Source: Mycolicibacterium nivoides
GTDB taxonomy: Bacteria > Actinomycetota > Actinomycetes > Mycobacteriales > Mycobacteriaceae
Assembly: GCF_003855255.1 (NCBI RefSeq)
Contig: NZ_CP034072.1
Span: 2,595,906-2,659,905 of the forward strand
Reading direction: 5' to 3'
Length of the DNA stretch: 64,000 nt
Shown: one piece after another, positions 55,425 to 63,588 of the stretch
Layout of the letters: every line of letters begins with the position of its first letter
How positions within the stretch are numbered: the first letter of the stretch is position 1
Notes under the pieces: generated by a model
The model's input: only the letters and a program-made list of their open reading frames with translations
What the model was told of the DNA's origin: nothing
Databases searched by the model: none
Position numbers and translations under genes: made by a program

Positions 55425-56707
55425 AGTCCTGTCTCCTGGTTCGGCCCGGCGGCACGCTGTGTCCGCGAGGGATGGAATACCCATCCTCGCAACAACACGA
55501 AGCGCACCACGGTGGCCAGCAGGTTGGCTGCCACCAGTACCCCGAGTTCGATGCCGCGGTGCGGCACGGGCGCCACGGCGTGCAGTAGTCCCAGCGATCC
55601 GCTGGTGATCGTCAGCGCGATGGCGAATACGGTCAGGCCCTCGAGATGATGGCGGGTGACGTTGCCCGCCCCGGCGATACCGAACGTGAACCGCCGGTTG
55701 GCGGCGGTGTTTCCGATCGCGGTCACCAACAGGGCGATCAGGTTGGCGGCCTGGGCGCCGACCCCGGCCCGCAGCGCGGTGAACAGCAGCAGGTAGGCCA
55801 GGGTGGAGACGACGCCCACAGCGCCGAACCGCACCACCTGGCGCAGCAGGGACCGGGGGGCAGCCGATTTCCGCGACGATCCGAGTTGCGCGGCGATGGT
55901 GTTCACCGGGATCGAGCCATTGGCGAATCCGCGTAGCAACCGGCCGATGCCCTTGAGATCGGCGGTGGCAGTGGCGACGATGTCGACCCGGCTGTCCGGA
56001 TCGTCCACCCAGTCCACCGGCACCTCGTGAATGCGCAGGCCACTGCGCTCGGCCAGCACCAGCAGCTCGGTGTCGAAGAACCAGCCGGTATCGGTGACAT
56101 GAGGCAGCAGCCGCCGGGCGACGTCGGCGCGGATCGCCTTGAAACCGCATTGTGCATCCGAGAACCGCGCTGCCAGAGTCGACTTCAGGATCAGGTTGTA
56201 GCAGCGCGAGATGAATTCGCGCTTGGCACCGCGGACCACCCGTGAGCCGCGGCCCAACCGGGTGCCGATGGCCAGATCGGAATGACCCGAGATCAGCGGC
56301 GCCACCAACGGTGCGAGCGCGGCCAGGTCGGTGGACAGGTCGACGTCCATGTAGGCCAGCACCTGCGCGTCCGAGGTGGACCAGACCGCGCGCAGTGCCC
56401 GTCCGCGGCCCTTCTCCTCCAGTCGCACCACCCGCACACCGTCGAGTTCGGCAGCCAGTTCGGCGGCGATGCGCGGGGTGTCGTCGATGCTGGCGTTGTC
56501 GGCGATGGTGATGCGCACCGGCACGGCGAAGTTCTCTTCGAGGTAGCGGTGCAGCCGCCGCACCGAATGGGCAAGTGCGGCCTGCTCGTTGTACACCGGC
56601 ACGACAACGTCGAGCACTGGAACCCCGGCCTCCCGGGCGGCCAGTGCGGCGTTCGGCCGGGACGCGAATCGGAATCGCTGCTCGGGGGTTTGGACCAAGG
56701 TTGTCAT
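55421..56707 (-). CDS. GT2 polyprenyl-phosphate glycosyltransferase with GtrA domain
   Basis: The 428-residue protein joins a GT2 domain to a GtrA-like membrane domain. The first part (to about 265) shows VLDVVVPVYNEQAALAHSV, the DxD-type MDVDLSTD and QCGFKAIRADVARRLLP, as in dolichyl/polyprenyl-phosphate mannose or glucose synthases. The last 130 residues have four membrane segments typical of GtrA flippase-like domains. It probably makes and helps translocate the sugar donor used by the two neighbouring GT39 enzymes. ATG 56707 gives a clean N-terminus. Confidence 0.9.
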   Translation of the reverse strand: MTTLVQTPEQRFRFASRPNAALAAREAGVPVLDVVVPVYNEQAALAHSVRRLHRYLEENFAVPVRITIADNASIDDTPRIAAELAAELDGVRVVRLEEKGRGRALRAVWSTSDAQVLAYMDVDLSTDLAALAPLVAPLISGHSDLAIGTRLGRGSRVVRGAKREFISRCYNLILKSTLAARFSDAQCGFKAIRADVARRLLPHVTDTGWFFDTELLVLAERSGLRIHEVPVDWVDDPDSRVDIVATATADLKGIGRLLRGFANGSIPVNTIAAQLGSSRKSAAPRSLLRQVVRFGAVGVVSTLAYLLLFTALRAGVGAQAANLIALLVTAIGNTAANRRFTFGIAGAGNVTRHHLEGLTVFAIALTITSGSLGLLHAVAPVPHRGIELGVLVAANLLATVVRFVLLRGWVFHPSRTQRAAGPNQETGL

Positions 56708-56762
56708 GACTTCATCGTTCTCCCGCGGCTTGTGATCTGGGTGGGGCGAAGCTATGCGCCTG

Positions 56763-58643
56763 CTATGTGTTCGTCGCACGTTGAGTCAGGTCGTAGATGG
56801 TGGCGTCGTCGACGGTGATCGGGTTGTAGTGGGCCTGCACCCATTCCGCGATCTCGGTGGCCGCCTGGCTGCCGCTGGGTGTGTGTCCGCCGAAGCCGTC
56901 CGCCATGATGTGGGAACGGATGAAGAAGTGGATCGCACCGTCGTCGACCAGCTGCTGAAACTCCTGAAGCGTCGGCGCCGGATCGGTGCCGTTGAAACCG
57001 CCGACGGCCATTACCGGTGCACGGGTGGCCAATTGGTATCCCGCGGCGTTCGAGGAGCCCACCACTGCCGCCGCCCATTGGTAACGGTCGGCATCGGCGG
57101 CCAGGGTCGCGGTCAAGGTCGGCCCCGGTTCAGGAGCTCCGAACAGTCCGCCGAATCCACCGCCGCGCGACGGGCCGACGGACGGTATCGCCCCGTTGTG
57201 CGGGCCGGCCGCGGTGGCGATCGAGTATGCGGCCGGGCCCGCCAGGCAGGCGGCGATGGCCAGCGCCACGGTCGCCCGAACCATCGGGCGGTCCAACCGC
57301 GCGACCACGAGCAGGAGAACCGCCGCACCCACTCCGATCACCCCCACTGCAGCCCGCAGCCACGGATACGGATCGTCGTTGCGGGCCAGCAGTATCGCCG
57401 CCAGGATCGCGGTGACCAGCACCGCGCCCGACATCGCCGTGGCGGCACGGATATCGGACCGGTGCTGCCACAGCAGCGTGGCGCCGATCCCGATCACCGC
57501 GCCGAGCGCAGGGGCGAGCGCCACGGTGTAGTAGGGATGCACGATGCCGTTCATGAAGCTGAACACCACGGCGGTGACCAACAGCCAACCGCCCCACAGG
57601 ATCAGAGCGGCACGGGTCGGGTCGGTGCGGGCGGCCCGGCGGGTCAGGTAGAGGCCGGCCGCAAGGCAGATCAGGGCTGCCGGCAGCAGCCAGGCGATGT
57701 GGGCGCCCATCTGCGATCCGAACAACCGGCCCGGTCCCACATCGAAGTTGAGGTTGCCCAAACCGCCTGTCTCATCGCCGGTCAGTCGCCCCAAACCGTT
57801 GTAGCCCAACGCCAATTCGACGATGCTGTCGTTCTGCGAACCGCCGATGTAGGGCCGCGCCGAGCCCGGCCACAGCTCCACCAGCACCAGATACCAGCCA
57901 CCGCTGAGGACCATGGTGGCCCCGGCCGTGACGACATCGAGCACACGCCGGCCCAGCGGACGGTCACCGGCGATCAGGGCCGCCCCGGCGAAGGCGGGCA
58001 GCACCAGGAACGCCTGCAGCATCTTGGCCAGGAACCCGAAGCCGACCGCGGCTCCCCCGGCGACGAACCACCAACGGCTGGCATCCTTTTCGATTCCGCG
58101 CTGAATGCAGTACGCCGCCGTGACGAGCAGCAGCACCAGGAGTGCGTCGGGATTGTTGAACCGGAAGATCAACGCGGCCACCGGCGTCAGCGCCAGTACG
58201 GCGCCGGCCAACAGACCGGACCATGGGCCGGCCGCCCGGCGCACCGCGGCGTAGAGCACCGCGACGGCGCCGACCCCCATCAGCGCCTGCGGCACCAGCA
58301 CGCTCCACGAGCTCAGCCCGAACAGGCGCACCGAGATGTCGATGACCCACAGTGCCGCGGGCGTCTTGTCCACGGTGATGGCGTTGCCCGCGTCGCTGGA
58401 TCCGAACAGCATCGCGGTCCAGTTCTCGGCCCCCGCCTGCGCCGCGGCCGAGTAGAACGCATTCGCCCACCCACTGCTCGACAGGTTCCACAGGTAGAGA
58501 AGGGCGGTGCCCACCAGCAAGACGGCGAGCGCGATGCGTTGGGCTACCGGGCCGGCGAGGTCGGGCTTCGTATGGACAGGCCCCGAGGCGGCCGGCGTTG
58601 CCGTCTCCACCTCGGCAGCGGGATCTGCGGCAACCAGGGTCAC
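56763..58643 (-). CDS. GT39-type (ArnT-like) membrane glycosyltransferase, second copy
   Basis: The 626-residue protein parallels the one at 53475: SSGWANAFYSAAAQAGAENW, DAGNAITVDKTPAALWVIDI, RFNNPDALLVLLLVTAAY, and a C-terminal soluble domain with the shared pattern GGFNGTDPAPTLQEFQQLV. The two copies differ in the middle loops, so they may act on different acceptors or sugars. GTG 58643 is the nearest in-frame start after the kinase stop, though its ribosome-binding site is weak. It lies 22 nt after the sensor kinase gene. Confidence 0.88.
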   Translation of the reverse strand: MTLVAADPAAEVETATPAASGPVHTKPDLAGPVAQRIALAVLLVGTALLYLWNLSSSGWANAFYSAAAQAGAENWTAMLFGSSDAGNAITVDKTPAALWVIDISVRLFGLSSWSVLVPQALMGVGAVAVLYAAVRRAAGPWSGLLAGAVLALTPVAALIFRFNNPDALLVLLLVTAAYCIQRGIEKDASRWWFVAGGAAVGFGFLAKMLQAFLVLPAFAGAALIAGDRPLGRRVLDVVTAGATMVLSGGWYLVLVELWPGSARPYIGGSQNDSIVELALGYNGLGRLTGDETGGLGNLNFDVGPGRLFGSQMGAHIAWLLPAALICLAAGLYLTRRAARTDPTRAALILWGGWLLVTAVVFSFMNGIVHPYYTVALAPALGAVIGIGATLLWQHRSDIRAATAMSGAVLVTAILAAILLARNDDPYPWLRAAVGVIGVGAAVLLLVVARLDRPMVRATVALAIAACLAGPAAYSIATAAGPHNGAIPSVGPSRGGGFGGLFGAPEPGPTLTATLAADADRYQWAAAVVGSSNAAGYQLATRAPVMAVGGFNGTDPAPTLQEFQQLVDDGAIHFFIRSHIMADGFGGHTPSGSQAATEIAEWVQAHYNPITVDDATIYDLTQRATNT

Positions 58644-58665
58644 CCCTACATCGTTGCCGCGGCCG

Positions 58666-60273
58666 CTAGGTATGCGATTGGTCCATCCTGTGTGTGCCCT
58701 GTGAGCCCGGCCCAGGCAAGCGCACCACGAACTCGGTCGAACCCGCGGCACTGCTCACCTCGATGGTGCCGCCGTGCGCCTTGACCACCGCGGCGACGAT
58801 CGCCAGGCCAAGCCCGGTGCTGCCCTCACGGCGTGAGCGCGACGAATCGCCGCGGGCAAACCGTTCGAACACATCGGGCAGCAGCGTCGCGGGTATGCCG
58901 GGGCCGTCGTCGGCCACGCTCAGCAGTACCGCGCCCCCGTCTTCGCCGTCCACGTTCAGCGACACCGTCACCGAGGTACCCGTCGGAGTGTGGGTCCGCG
59001 CGTTGGCCAGTAGATTCGCCAGCACCTGATGAAGTCTGGCCTCATCGCCCTCGACCAACACCGGATCCTCGGGCAGGTCCAGCGACCACTGGTGGTCCGG
59101 GCCTGCGATGTGCGCGTCGCTGACCGTGTCGACCACGAGCCGGGACAGATCGACGCTGTCCCGCTCCAGCGGCCGCCCGGCGTCGAGGCGGGCCAGCAAC
59201 AGCATGTCCTCGACCAGTTGCGTCATCCGTGTCGTCTCGGACTCCACCCGGTTCATCGCGTGGGCCACATCCGGGGGCAGGTCGTCACGCTTGCGCTGGG
59301 CCAGCTCTGTGTAGCCGCGGATCGCGGCCAGCGGCGTCCTCAATTCGTGGCTGGCGTCGGCGACGAACTGGCGCACCCGGGTCTCACTGGCGTGCCGGGC
59401 CGAGAGCGCACTTGCGATGCGGTCGAGCATCCGGTTCAGCGAGGTGCCGAGCTGGCCGACCTCGGTATGGGCGCTGGCCGGGTCCACCCGGACGATCGGC
59501 GTGGGCAATTCCACCTCGCCACGGTCGAGTTCGAGATCGGCCACCTTCCGCGCCGCAGCCGAAACCCTTGACAGCGGGGCGAGTTGACGCCGGATGATCA
59601 GCGTACCCGCGGTCGTCGCGACGATCAGCGCGATGGCCGCCAGCACACAGAACATTCCGAGCACCCACAGCAGGGTGTCGTCGACGACGGCGGTCGGCAG
59701 GCCGGTCACGATGGTCTGGGGGCCGCCGTGGCGCGAATGCAGGCCGATCAGCCGGTAACGGCCAAGTCCGTCGAGCTCGACGGTTTCGGGGATTCGGTTC
59801 GGCGGAATCTGGGAAAGCTGCTCGGCCGCAGCGCCACTGACCTCGATCCGCTCCCCTTCGGCGGTGATCACGCCCGCGTCCACGGGCCGGTTCGGCGCCA
59901 CCACGGCCCCGACCGTGCGCGCGGCCTGCCCCGGTGCGTTGAGGAATCCGGGGCCCGGCCCCTCCTCCGGGTCGAAGGGGAAGCGATGGTGACCGTGCAT
60001 CCCCGGCGGCGGCGGGGATCCCGGTGGTGGAGGCGGTAGATCGAAGATGGCGGCCGAGCGCCGGCCCGCCTCGATCAGTTGATCGTCGAGCTGGTTCATC
60101 AGAAACCGTTGCAGCGCAAACTCTGTCGCCACTCCGATGATGGCGCACACCACGGCTAGGAGTGCCACCTGGGTGACCACCAGGCGGGCGCGCAGCGACC
60201 AGGTCCGCGGTGACCACCACCGAGTGGCGCTTGCGGTCCCGGCCGTCACCTCAGCGCGCGGGCCGGAGGACAT
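58666..60273 (-). CDS. Two-component sensor histidine kinase (TcrY-like)
   Basis: The 535-residue kinase has two membrane helices (about 30-52 and 200-228) around an extracytoplasmic sensor of about 145 residues with a Pro-rich, Gly/His loop (DLPPPPPGSPPPPG). A HAMP region, phospho-acceptor His309 (ADASHELRTPLAAIRGYTE) and an HATPase domain (NLLANARTHTP, ADDGPGIPATL, GSTGLGLAIVAAVV) follow. It overlaps the response-regulator gene and precedes three glycosyltransferase genes. It resembles M. tuberculosis TcrY, though orthology is not proven. Confidence 0.92.
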   Translation of the reverse strand: MSSGPRAEVTAGTASATRWWSPRTWSLRARLVVTQVALLAVVCAIIGVATEFALQRFLMNQLDDQLIEAGRRSAAIFDLPPPPPGSPPPPGMHGHHRFPFDPEEGPGPGFLNAPGQAARTVGAVVAPNRPVDAGVITAEGERIEVSGAAAEQLSQIPPNRIPETVELDGLGRYRLIGLHSRHGGPQTIVTGLPTAVVDDTLLWVLGMFCVLAAIALIVATTAGTLIIRRQLAPLSRVSAAARKVADLELDRGEVELPTPIVRVDPASAHTEVGQLGTSLNRMLDRIASALSARHASETRVRQFVADASHELRTPLAAIRGYTELAQRKRDDLPPDVAHAMNRVESETTRMTQLVEDMLLLARLDAGRPLERDSVDLSRLVVDTVSDAHIAGPDHQWSLDLPEDPVLVEGDEARLHQVLANLLANARTHTPTGTSVTVSLNVDGEDGGAVLLSVADDGPGIPATLLPDVFERFARGDSSRSRREGSTGLGLAIVAAVVKAHGGTIEVSSAAGSTEFVVRLPGPGSQGTHRMDQSHT

Positions 60274-60997
60274 AACCCGCACCGCGCAGCGTGTGGATCA
60301 TCGGTTCCCGTCCGCTGTCGATCTTCTTGCGCAGATACGAGACATACAGCTCGACGATGTTGGACCGGCCGCCGAAGTCGTAACTCCACACCCGGTCCAG
60401 GATCTGCGCCTTGCTCAACACCCGCTTGGCGTTGCGCATCATGAACCGCAGGAGTTCGAACTCGGTGGCGGTCAGCGTGATCGGGTCGCCGCCGCGGGTC
60501 ACCTCATGACTGTCCTCGTCGAGCACCAGATCGCCGACGACGATCTTGGCGCCGCCGTCCTCGCTGGTCACCCCGGTGCGCCGGAGCAGGGCCCGCAACC
60601 GCAGCACCACTTCCTCCAGGCTGAACGGTTTAGTGACGTAGTCGTCGCCGCCCGCGGTGAGTCCGGCGATGCGGTCCTCCACGGAGTCCTTGGCGGTCAG
60701 CAGCAGCAAGGGCAGGCCGGGGATCTGTTCGCGCAGCTTTCGCAGGACGTCCAGACCACTCATATCGGGCAGCATCACATCGAGGACGACCACGTCCGGC
60801 GGGTTCTCCCGGGCCGCGGCGATCGCACTCGCGCCGTCCCCCGCCGTCGCGATGTCCCAACCCTCGTAGCGCAGCGCCATCGACACCAGTTCGGCCAGTA
60901 CGGGCTCGTCGTCGACCACCAGGACCTGGATCGGGTTGCCGTCGGCACGCCTCATGACGGCGCGCCCGGACTCTGAATCGGTGCCGTTGGTGGTCAT
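60251..60997 (-). CDS. OmpR-family response regulator (TcrX-like)
   Basis: The 248-residue regulator has the receiver domain (IQVLVVDDEPVLAELV; phospho-site Asp73 in VVVLDVMLPDMSG; Lys in LTAKDSVEDR) and a C-terminal winged helix (LTATEFELLRFMMRNAKRVLSKAQILDRVW, then NIVELYVSYLRKKID). I chose ATG 60997; a GTG two codons upstream (61003) is possible. It heads the operon with the kinase and glycosyltransferases. It is divergent from a small secreted protein gene, so both may be its targets. Confidence 0.94.
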   Translation of the reverse strand: MTTNGTDSESGRAVMRRADGNPIQVLVVDDEPVLAELVSMALRYEGWDIATAGDGASAIAAARENPPDVVVLDVMLPDMSGLDVLRKLREQIPGLPLLLLTAKDSVEDRIAGLTAGGDDYVTKPFSLEEVVLRLRALLRRTGVTSEDGGAKIVVGDLVLDEDSHEVTRGGDPITLTATEFELLRFMMRNAKRVLSKAQILDRVWSYDFGGRSNIVELYVSYLRKKIDSGREPMIHTLRGAGYVLRPAR

Positions 60998-61133
60998 ACT
61001 CACGCAGTCATTATTCGTCGCGCCAATAGGCCCAGACTGTGCCCTGTCTATGCGCAAGCTGTGAAAGATCGCCATATCCCCCGCAGAGGGGCTACACAGC
61101 GGACTCACAGACAACACCTGCACCGTGGACCGC

Positions 61134-61550
61134 ATGAGCATCCGACACACGGCCGCTGCGCTGGGCATTGCGGCGGCGATTGCCGGGCTCGGCGGCGCGG
61201 CGGTGTATGCCGCCACCGACAGCCAGGGCCCCGGCTCTCCACCCGGGATGAACGGCCCACGGGACCGGCCCGCACCGGCCACGCTGCACAGCGAGGCCGT
61301 GCTGGCCGACCGCGACGGCGGATACACCACCGACCTGACCCAGACCGGCACGATCACCGTACTGACGGCAACCTCGGTCACGGTGCGCAGCAACGACGGG
61401 TTCACGCAGACCTACGTTCTGCCCGCCTCCGTCAAGGCCTCGTTCGGCGTCGATGACCGGGTCCAGATCAAGGCCACTCGCACCGGGCCGGCGCCGACTG
61501 CAGAGCCGACCGTCACCAGCATCGGCGAAGCGACCAACCCCCGACGCTAG
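61134..61550 (+). CDS. Small secreted protein (DUF5666-like)
   Basis: The 138-residue protein has an N-terminal signal segment (TAAALGIAAAIAGLGGAAVYA) with cleavage likely after AAVYA, a Pro-rich linker and a compact all-beta C-terminal domain (TGTITVLTATSVTVRSNDGF, then YVLPASVKASFGVDDRVQIKA). The last part reads like the OB-type DUF5666 repeat found in actinobacterial exported proteins. It is divergent from the response regulator and may be controlled by it. Function unknown. The end overlaps the next convergent gene by 4 nt. Confidence 0.78.
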   Translation: MSIRHTAAALGIAAAIAGLGGAAVYAATDSQGPGSPPGMNGPRDRPAPATLHSEAVLADRDGGYTTDLTQTGTITVLTATSVTVRSNDGFTQTYVLPASVKASFGVDDRVQIKATRTGPAPTAEPTVTSIGEATNPRR

Positions 61551-61783
61551 TTGCCGTAGCCGTCGGGCAATTCGACCTTCACCGTAGGTTTCGCGAATGA
61601 GGTTTCCAGCTTGGCGGGAGCCGTTGTCTTCGTTACTGTTTCGCCGACGTTGACCGCCGGCACCGCCCCACTGCTCGGCGCCACGGCCATCGTCGTGCCA
61701 AACGCCCCCATTGCCGCCAGTGCGATCGCTCCCACACCGGCCATCACGTACTTGGTCCGCTTGTTGCGTTCGTCTCCTGTCAC
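61547..61783 (-). CDS. Small exported protein, tandem paralogue 1
   Basis: This 78-residue protein has a basic N-tail, one hydrophobic segment (KYVMAGVGAIALAAMGAFG) and a short extracytoplasmic tail with VGETVTKTTAPAKLETSFAKP and the ending PDGYGN. It starts at GTG 61783. Its tail shares the pattern VGxTxTxTTxPxxxExSxAxP with the next two genes, though its ending diverges. No known domain; function unknown. Confidence 0.74.
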   Translation of the reverse strand: MTGDERNKRTKYVMAGVGAIALAAMGAFGTTMAVAPSSGAVPAVNVGETVTKTTAPAKLETSFAKPTVKVELPDGYGN

Positions 61784-61858
61784 ACCAACCTGCCTACCGC
61801 GAACCGACGGGCGAGGAAAACCAGCCGGCCGCCGGCTCCGCGGCGAGATCAGCCGTGA

Positions 61859-62119
61859 TCAGTGCGGTGTGGCAAACCCGGGCGGAGTCGTCGCCGAAAC
61901 CGTCGGTGAGGCCTCGGACGTCTCAGGAGCACTCGGCGCAGTCGTCTCGGTGACGGTCTGCCCTGTGGTGATGGCCGGCGGTTCGACCCGCTGCTGGGCA
62001 CCGATGTGGCCGCCACCCATCCCTACACCGAGCACGGCCGTGGCTAACCCGCCGACGGCTCCGAGCCCGGCGGCGATGAACTTCAGATTTCGCTGATTGT
62101 TTCCCTGTGCGCTACTCAA
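61859..62119 (-). CDS. Small exported protein, tandem paralogue 2
   Basis: The 86-residue protein has a hydrophobic segment (LKFIAAGLGAVGGLATAVLG) and a tail with TGQTVTETTAPSAPETSEAS followed by the ending PPGFATPH. I chose TTG 62119 because GGAGGTGA lies 5 nt upstream; GTG 62128 (89 residues) would overlap that site. It is the middle member of three related genes. Function unknown. Confidence 0.76.
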   Translation of the reverse strand: MSSAQGNNQRNLKFIAAGLGAVGGLATAVLGVGMGGGHIGAQQRVEPPAITTGQTVTETTAPSAPETSEASPTVSATTPPGFATPH

Positions 62120-62194
62120 CGCGCTCACCTCCCGCAGCCTCGTATAACCGCTGCGGCCGGAGGTGAAACCGTTACCCGGTGCCTCGACCGGCGA

Positions 62195-62449
62195 TCAATG
62201 CGTGACGGCGAACCCGGACGGCGGCGTGTAGCCCCTCATCGCAGGCACGGCCATCGACACCTCCGGCGCGGTCGGAGGCGTCGTCTCCGTGCTGGTCTGG
62301 CCGACGTTCATGTGGGATCCGGACGCCAGCGCCGGTGAGCCGGCCCCGGCGCTGTCGGAAATGGCTCCGATGACTCCCAGTCCCACCACTGCCGCGCCAC
62401 CGGCTATCGCAGCGATCACTTTCACATTCTTGAGCCCGCTGACCTTCAT
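62195..62449 (-). CDS. Small exported protein, tandem paralogue 3
   Basis: The 84-residue protein has a hydrophobic segment (VKVIAAIAGGAAVVGLGVIG) and a tail with VGQTSTETTPPTAPEVSMAV and the ending PPSGFAVTH, almost matching the ending of paralogue 2. It is divergent from oppB with 161 nt between the start codons. Function unknown; the lack of any catalytic-looking residue and the Thr/Pro-rich tail (possible O-mannosylation) suggest an envelope peptide. Confidence 0.76.
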   Translation of the reverse strand: MKVSGLKNVKVIAAIAGGAAVVGLGVIGAISDSAGAGSPALASGSHMNVGQTSTETTPPTAPEVSMAVPAMRGYTPPSGFAVTH

Positions 62450-62610
62450 GTATTTCAGTGAACCCCTGATTTCTATGCCGAGGCTGTGGCTCCACTGTCA
62501 GTTACCCACCGAGTGCGGGCGCGCCGAAACATCACATCGCGTGCTGACCGGATTCCGGTTCCCGGCTGCTCTACCCTGTCTGGCATGCAGCGGTGGGCAG
62601 GAACAACCGG

Positions 62611-63588
62611 ATGACGCGCTTTCTGGCGCGCCGGCTGCTCAACTACATCGTGTTGCTGGCCCTGGCATCGTTCCTGACGTTCACCCTGACGTCCTTGAAC
62701 TTCAAACCCCTCGACAGCCTCGAGCAGCGCAATCCACGGCCCCCGCAGTCCGCGATCGACGCCAAAGCCGCTGAACTCGGCCTCGACCAGCCCATTCCGC
62801 TGCGCTATGCGAACTGGGCCGCCGGTGCGGTCCGCGGCGACTTCGGCACCACGGTGACCGGACAGCCGGTGGCCGACGAGTTGTGGCGACGGATCGGGGT
62901 GACCCTGCGGTTGCTCGTCATCGGCGCGATATCGGGTGCCGTGATCGGCGTGGTGGTCGGGGCCTGGGGTGCGATCCGCCAATATCGGCTGTCGGACCGC
63001 GTCATCACCGTGTTGTCCCTGCTGGTGATCAGCACACCATCGTTCGTGATCGCCAACATGCTGATCCTGGCCGCGCTCAATGTGAACTCGGTACTGGGCG
63101 TTCAGATCTTCGAGTACACGGGGGAAACCGCGCCCGTGCCCGTCGGCGGCGCCTGGGACCAGTTCGTCGACCGGCTACAGCACCTCGTGCTGCCGACGTT
63201 CACGCTGGCACTGATGGCCATCGCCGGCTACAGCCGCTACCAGCGCAACGCGATGCTCGATGTGCTCGGCCAGGACTTCATCCGCACCGCGCGGGCCAAG
63301 GGGCTGACCCGGCGTCACGCCTTGTTCAAGCACGGGCTGCGCACCGCACTCATCCCGATGGCCACCCTGTTCGCCTATGGCGTGGCCGGGCTGGTGACCG
63401 GTTCGGTGTTCGTCGAGAAGATCTTCGGCTGGCACGGCATGGGCGAATGGGTGGTGCAGGGCATCGCGACTCAGGACACCAACATCATCGCGGCCATCAC
63501 TGTGTTCACCGGCACCGTGATCCTGGTCGCCGGCCTGCTCTCCGATGTCATCTACGCGATGCTCGACCCGAGGGTGAGAGTCACATGA
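62611..63588 (+). CDS. oppB: Oligopeptide ABC transporter permease OppB
   Basis: The 325-residue permease has six membrane segments and the DppB/OppB pattern: RFLARRLLNYIVLLALASF, QPIPLRYANWAAGAVRGDFGTT and the EAA loop region DFIRTARAKGLTRRHALFKHGLR. ATG 62611 follows GCAGGA and gives exactly the length I remember for M. tuberculosis OppB (325). GTG 62593 is an alternative. It forms the peptide import channel with OppC, whose gene overlaps it by 4 nt. Confidence 0.93.
   Translation: MTRFLARRLLNYIVLLALASFLTFTLTSLNFKPLDSLEQRNPRPPQSAIDAKAAELGLDQPIPLRYANWAAGAVRGDFGTTVTGQPVADELWRRIGVTLRLLVIGAISGAVIGVVVGAWGAIRQYRLSDRVITVLSLLVISTPSFVIANMLILAALNVNSVLGVQIFEYTGETAPVPVGGAWDQFVDRLQHLVLPTFTLALMAIAGYSRYQRNAMLDVLGQDFIRTARAKGLTRRHALFKHGLRTALIPMATLFAYGVAGLVTGSVFVEKIFGWHGMGEWVVQGIATQDTNIIAAITVFTGTVILVAGLLSDVIYAMLDPRVRVT

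Noticed and set aside
55425..56150. N-terminal extension of the GT39 protein to 56150 (891 residues)
   Set aside because: It lies wholly within the GT2-GtrA gene; the GTGA overlap at 55424 with GGAG upstream is the natural start.
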